Shown piece after piece: positions 61,304 through 64,000 of a stretch of 64,000 nt of DNA (the stretch's first letter is position 1; each line of letters opens with the position of its first letter). The notes under the pieces are model-generated. The model made no database searches, was not told where the DNA came from, and was given only the letters and a program-made list of their open reading frames with translations. Source of the DNA: Bryobacterales bacterium (GTDB lineage Bacteria; Acidobacteriota; Terriglobia; Bryobacterales; Bryobacteraceae). The DNA lies in contig PMSX01000096.1 of the NCBI GenBank assembly GCA_003167495.1, positions 1 to 64,000 of the forward strand. Direction: 5' to 3'. The position numbers and the translations under genes were made by a program.

Positions 61304-61987
61304 ATGCCTCAAGCCACCGAAACTTACCACTACTGCCCCGGCACTTTCGACGAACCTGCCGAGGCCCCCGTCCCTTCAACAGACGAAAAACGCAATTCCG
61401 GCCGCACGGGCCCTACCTCACCGGCAGGCCGCGCCACCTCTTCGAAAAACGCCATCAAACACGGCGCCTGTTCTCGAACCCTCATCCTCCCGCACGAGTC
61501 CGTCGGAGACTGGGAACTCCTTCTCAGTCACTGGCGCAACACCTACCAACCCAAGGAAGACTCTCTCGAATTTGATTTCGTTCTCAGAGCGGCGCAAGCG
61601 GAGTGGTATCGTCTCCGCGCTCAGCGCAACTATGACGATTTTCTGGCCTCTCTCGAAACCCGCGCCGCATACTGCTGGGATCCCAGTGAGATTAAGGCGC
61701 ACGATCTGATGCTTCGCTACAAAACCGCCGCCGAACGCGCTTTCCAACGCGATTACCGCCTCCTCGAACATCATTACAAGACCCACAAACCCGCCCCTGT
61801 CCAAGAACCCGTGAGTGAAGCCGCGCCTCCTGCTTCTTCCACAGAGCATTCCGCGCAGTCCGGCGAAACCCACTCCTATGAAGGCGAACCCCAGGCCGAA
61901 TCCGTCGTAGGAGCGCCGTCCGACGGCCCACAACCCCTAAAAGTCTCAAATCAGCCCAAAATCGTCTTGAAACCCGTCGTCAGCTAG
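61304..61987 (+). CDS. Conserved hypothetical, 'TGPTSPAG..SSKN..KHG' family
   Basis: A 227-residue paralogue of the gene at the left edge. Residues 30-50 carry the motif TGPTSPAGRATSSKN followed by AIKHGACSR; the centre is helical (DWELLLSHWRNTYQPKEDSL, FVLRAAQAEWYRLRAQRNYD, RYKTAAERAFQRDYRLLEHH) and the C-terminal 60 residues are disordered and Pro/Ser/Glu-rich. No signal or membrane segments. Members are very frequent in Acidobacteria and have been noticed only as 'hypothetical'; the motif recalls small proteins found near phage terminase genes, but nothing phage-like is near. Confidence 0.82.
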   Translation: MPQATETYHYCPGTFDEPAEAPVPSTDEKRNSGRTGPTSPAGRATSSKNAIKHGACSRTLILPHESVGDWELLLSHWRNTYQPKEDSLEFDFVLRAAQAEWYRLRAQRNYDDFLASLETRAAYCWDPSEIKAHDLMLRYKTAAERAFQRDYRLLEHHYKTHKPAPVQEPVSEAAPPASSTEHSAQSGETHSYEGEPQAESVVGAPSDGPQPLKVSNQPKIVLKPVVS

Positions 61988-62008
61988 GCCCTCTGCCAGA
62001 ATAGCTTC

Positions 62009-62305
62009 ATGGCAGCGCATAAACTCAGCAGCGACGAGATCCAAACCGTTTTGCAAAAACTCCCCGGCTGGACGATCAAAGATGCCAAACTGCATCGCGA
62101 ATACCAGTTCCCCGATTTCCCCCACGCCATCGGCTTCATCGCCATTGCCGCTATCGGCATTGAAAAAATGAACCATCATCCGGAATGGTTCAATGTTTAC
62201 AATCGCGTGCGTGTCGATCTCACCACCCACGATTCCGGCGGTATCACCCAAAAAGACGCAGACTTGGCCCAGGCGCTAGAACAAATCGCTCAAAAGCTTA
62301 CTTGA
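62009..62305 (+). CDS. phhB: Pterin-4a-carbinolamine dehydratase
   Basis: A 98-residue protein of full family length. It matches the whole PCD fold: SSDEIQTVLQKLPGWTIKDA, LHREYQFPDFPHAIGFI, and the active-site block KMNHHPEWFNVYNRVRVDLT followed by THDSGGIT. The two adjacent His (60-61) and the Trp are the pterin-binding residues. It dehydrates 4a-hydroxytetrahydropterin during aromatic amino-acid hydroxylation, and family members also act as dimerisation cofactors. No phenylalanine hydroxylase is in the window. It follows the hypothetical gene by 21 bases. Confidence 0.95.
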   Translation: MAAHKLSSDEIQTVLQKLPGWTIKDAKLHREYQFPDFPHAIGFIAIAAIGIEKMNHHPEWFNVYNRVRVDLTTHDSGGITQKDADLAQALEQIAQKLT

Positions 62306-62315
62306 TCTCAAGAAT

Positions 62316-64000
62316 ATGAGAACCCCGTTTCGACCATTGCTGACCGCTGCCACCGTGGCCATGCTATCGTCCTGCTTCGCTTTGCCGCAAGCGCCCGTCG
62401 ATATTTTGGTCGACCCCATTATCGACGAGGCTGTTCAGAGCCATCTCATTCCCGGCGCAGTTTTGCTCGTAGGCCGCAATAACGAAGTTGTGTATCGCAA
62501 AGCATACGGCCTGAAGGCTTGGCTGCCCGACCATGAACCCATGGCGCTCGATACCATCTTCGACGCCGCGTCACTCACCAAAGTCATAGCCACCACGCCT
62601 TCCGTCATGCGCTTGTTCGAGCAAGGCAAATTGCGAATTGACGATCCAGTAATCAAATACTTGCCCGAATTTCAAGGCGGCAAAAGCGAAATCACCATTC
62701 GCCTGCTCATGACTCATTTCTCTGGCCTGCCGCCCGACGTAGACCTTGTTCCCGTATGGAGCGGATACCAGACCGGCATTGACAAAGCCCTTACCGCCAA
62801 GCCGATCGCGCCTCCCGGTGTCCGCTTCATTTACAGCGACATCAACTTTGTGCTCATGGGCGAAATTGTGCGCCGCCTCTCCGGCCAGTCGCTCGCCGAT
62901 TTCGTTCACGATCAAATCTACGCGCCCCTTGGCATGAACGATACCGGCTACTTGCCCTCGCCGTCGCTAATGCCGCGCATCGCTCCCACTGAGTACGAAG
63001 AAGAAAACGGCATGCCTTTTCGCGGCGTTGTGCACGATCCCACCAGCCGTTTCATGGGCGGCGTGGCAGGTCACGCGGGCGTGTTCACCACCGCGGACGA
63101 TCTCGCCAAATATGCCCAAATGCTCGTCGGCATGGGCACCCGCAACGGTGTGCGCTTGTTTAACCCCGAGACCGTGCGCAAATTTACCGATCCTGCCAGC
63201 CCCGCCGATCAACCCGTTTTGCGCGGCCTCGGTTGGGATATCGATTCGCCCTTTTCCAGCAACCGTGGCGAGCTCTTTCCCATCGGCTCGTATGGCCACA
63301 CCGGCTTTACCGGAACGTCTTTGTGGATCGATCCCGCGAGCCAATCGTTCGTGATTTTTCTTTCCAATGTCGTGCATCTAAAGCGCGGCAATTCGTTAAG
63401 CTCTCTGCGTGCGCGTTTGGCCACGGCTATTGCCGGCAGTTTCGGCCTGAATATTCCAAACGACGTGGCCATCACCGGCTATAACGAAACCATTTCCGGC
63501 GCCGGCGCCCATCGAGTCATCGCGCGCAATGCGGATACCCAGACCGGACTCGACGTGCTCGAATCCAATGGCTTTCGCGAATTAAAAAATAAACGCATCG
63601 GCTTGATCACCAATCAGACCGGGCTCGACCGAGCTGGACATCGCAATGTGGACGCCATGCTGAGCGCCGGTGTGCATGTGACTACGCTCTTTTCGCCCGA
63701 ACACGGTCTCAACGGCGCTGAAGATTCCGATGTGGGCGACACCAAAGATCCCCAAACCGGCATTCCGGTCGCCACTTTGTATCAGCCGAATCAGCGGCGT
63801 TTAACCGCCGCCCAAATGCAAAATTTGGACGCCGTGGTGTTCGACATTCAAGACGTCGGTGCGCGCTTTTACACCTATTCGTGCACCATGCTGTACGCGC
63901 TCGAAGAAGCTGGCAAAGCGCGCAAACCTTTCTATGTGCTCGACCGCCCAAATCCGATTACCGGAACGCACATCGAAGCTCCCATGATCGACACTGACCT
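62316..64000 (+). CDS. Beta-lactamase-like serine hydrolase fused to DUF1343 (NamZ-like), 3' end outside window
   Basis: The frame opens at ATG 62316, 10 bases after the PCD stop, and is still open at the edge (561 codons). A lipoprotein-like leader (MRTPFRPLLTAATVAMLSSC) is followed by a serine hydrolase domain with SLTK (FDAASLTKVIATT), YSDIN and GHTGFTG. From about residue 410 a second domain begins: LESNGFRELKNKRIGLITNQ, TLFSPEHGLNGAEDSDVGD, AVVFDIQDVGARFYTYSCTM, VLDRPNPITG. This is DUF1343, whose characterised members are exo-beta-N-acetylmuramidases (NamZ). The pair suggests combined cell-wall peptide and glycan trimming, or peptidoglycan scavenging, in the periplasm. Confidence 0.9.
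   Translation, partial: MRTPFRPLLTAATVAMLSSCFALPQAPVDILVDPIIDEAVQSHLIPGAVLLVGRNNEVVYRKAYGLKAWLPDHEPMALDTIFDAASLTKVIATTPSVMRLFEQGKLRIDDPVIKYLPEFQGGKSEITIRLLMTHFSGLPPDVDLVPVWSGYQTGIDKALTAKPIAPPGVRFIYSDINFVLMGEIVRRLSGQSLADFVHDQIYAPLGMNDTGYLPSPSLMPRIAPTEYEEENGMPFRGVVHDPTSRFMGGVAGHAGVFTTADDLAKYAQMLVGMGTRNGVRLFNPETVRKFTDPASPADQPVLRGLGWDIDSPFSSNRGELFPIGSYGHTGFTGTSLWIDPASQSFVIFLSNVVHLKRGNSLSSLRARLATAIAGSFGLNIPNDVAITGYNETISGAGAHRVIARNADTQTGLDVLESNGFRELKNKRIGLITNQTGLDRAGHRNVDAMLSAGVHVTTLFSPEHGLNGAEDSDVGDTKDPQTGIPVATLYQPNQRRLTAAQMQNLDAVVFDIQDVGARFYTYSCTMLYALEEAGKARKPFYVLDRPNPITGTHIEAPMIDTD

Noticed and set aside
61304-61987. Phage terminase small subunit
   Set aside because: The N-terminal motif is faintly similar, but no phage gene is nearby and the rest does not fit.
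1-64000. CRISPR array, prophage or integrative element
   Set aside because: No regularly spaced repeats, cas, integrase, terminase or capsid-like frames were seen; only small relics and short repeats.

Overview
The window reads as a chromosomal segment of an Acidobacteriota bacterium, most like the Bryobacterales/Solibacter group. The reasons are four very large TonB-dependent receptor-like proteins with an N-terminal carboxypeptidase-regulatory domain, an FG-GAP/ASPIC-UnbV protein joined to a TPR protein, several secreted serine hydrolases, a relic of an ADOP-type (duplicated orphan) permease, two members of the 'TGPxxxxGxxxSxxNxxxHG' hypothetical family, and a wHTH-N-terminus membrane regulator. 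This is inference from family content; no rRNA gene is present.

Layout. 0-5.6 kb: edge-truncated hypothetical gene, secreted serine hydrolase, an 89-bp inverted-repeat element, TonB receptor 1. 5.7-10.2 kb: a minus-strand block GntR regulator - ABC ATPase - ABC permease - ferritin-like aldehyde-deformylating oxygenase (ADO) homologue - acyl-ACP reductase (AAR) homologue. The last pair is the two-enzyme alkane pathway known from cyanobacteria and is the main discovery candidate. 10.2-16.7 kb: small secreted proteins, a receiver-DUF167 fusion, a UlaG-like metallo-hydrolase, an RcnR-type metal regulator divergent from an OprB-type porin across a palindromic operator, and a secreted beta-propeller. 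16.7-22.8 kb: a four-gene glucuronoxylan operon (tannase/feruloyl esterase, glucarate-dehydratase-like enolase, SDR, GH67 alpha-glucuronidase). 22.8-36.2 kb: a frameshifted secreted gene, DsrE protein, wHTH membrane regulator, TonB receptor 2, a decayed HTH-PIN pair and a GIY-YIG/DUF4357 relic, the FG-GAP/TPR pair, and a second serine hydrolase.

36.4-42.6 kb: a tight array of tRNA and tRNA-like genes, a Tat-targeted redoxin with a CxxS active site, a deleted RidA gene, SDR and alpha/beta hydrolase genes, an NmrA-TetR operon with a perfect palindromic operator, and relics of an AraC regulator and a PIN toxin. 42.8-49.6 kb: convergent TonB receptors 3 and 4. 49.7-57 kb: secreted proteins (LamG, GH18-like, NHL propeller, unknown) and a methyltransferase. 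57-62 kb is decayed and duplicated: an ArsR-AHSA1 pair broken at a G8 tract, an ISKra4 relic, an ADOP permease relic, a repeated intergenic block, and an LCAT-like lipase whose 3' end is duplicated about 7 kb upstream. The window closes with a second 'TGP..' gene, a pterin carbinolamine dehydratase and an edge-truncated fusion of a beta-lactamase-like domain with a DUF1343/NamZ domain.

Much of the content fits a soil heterotroph that takes up and degrades plant polymers: large TonB receptors, xylan side-chain enzymes and porins. About six genes carry single frameshifts and one (GIY-YIG) carries several. Either there is real gene decay or the assembly has indel errors, and this matters for every pseudogene call below.
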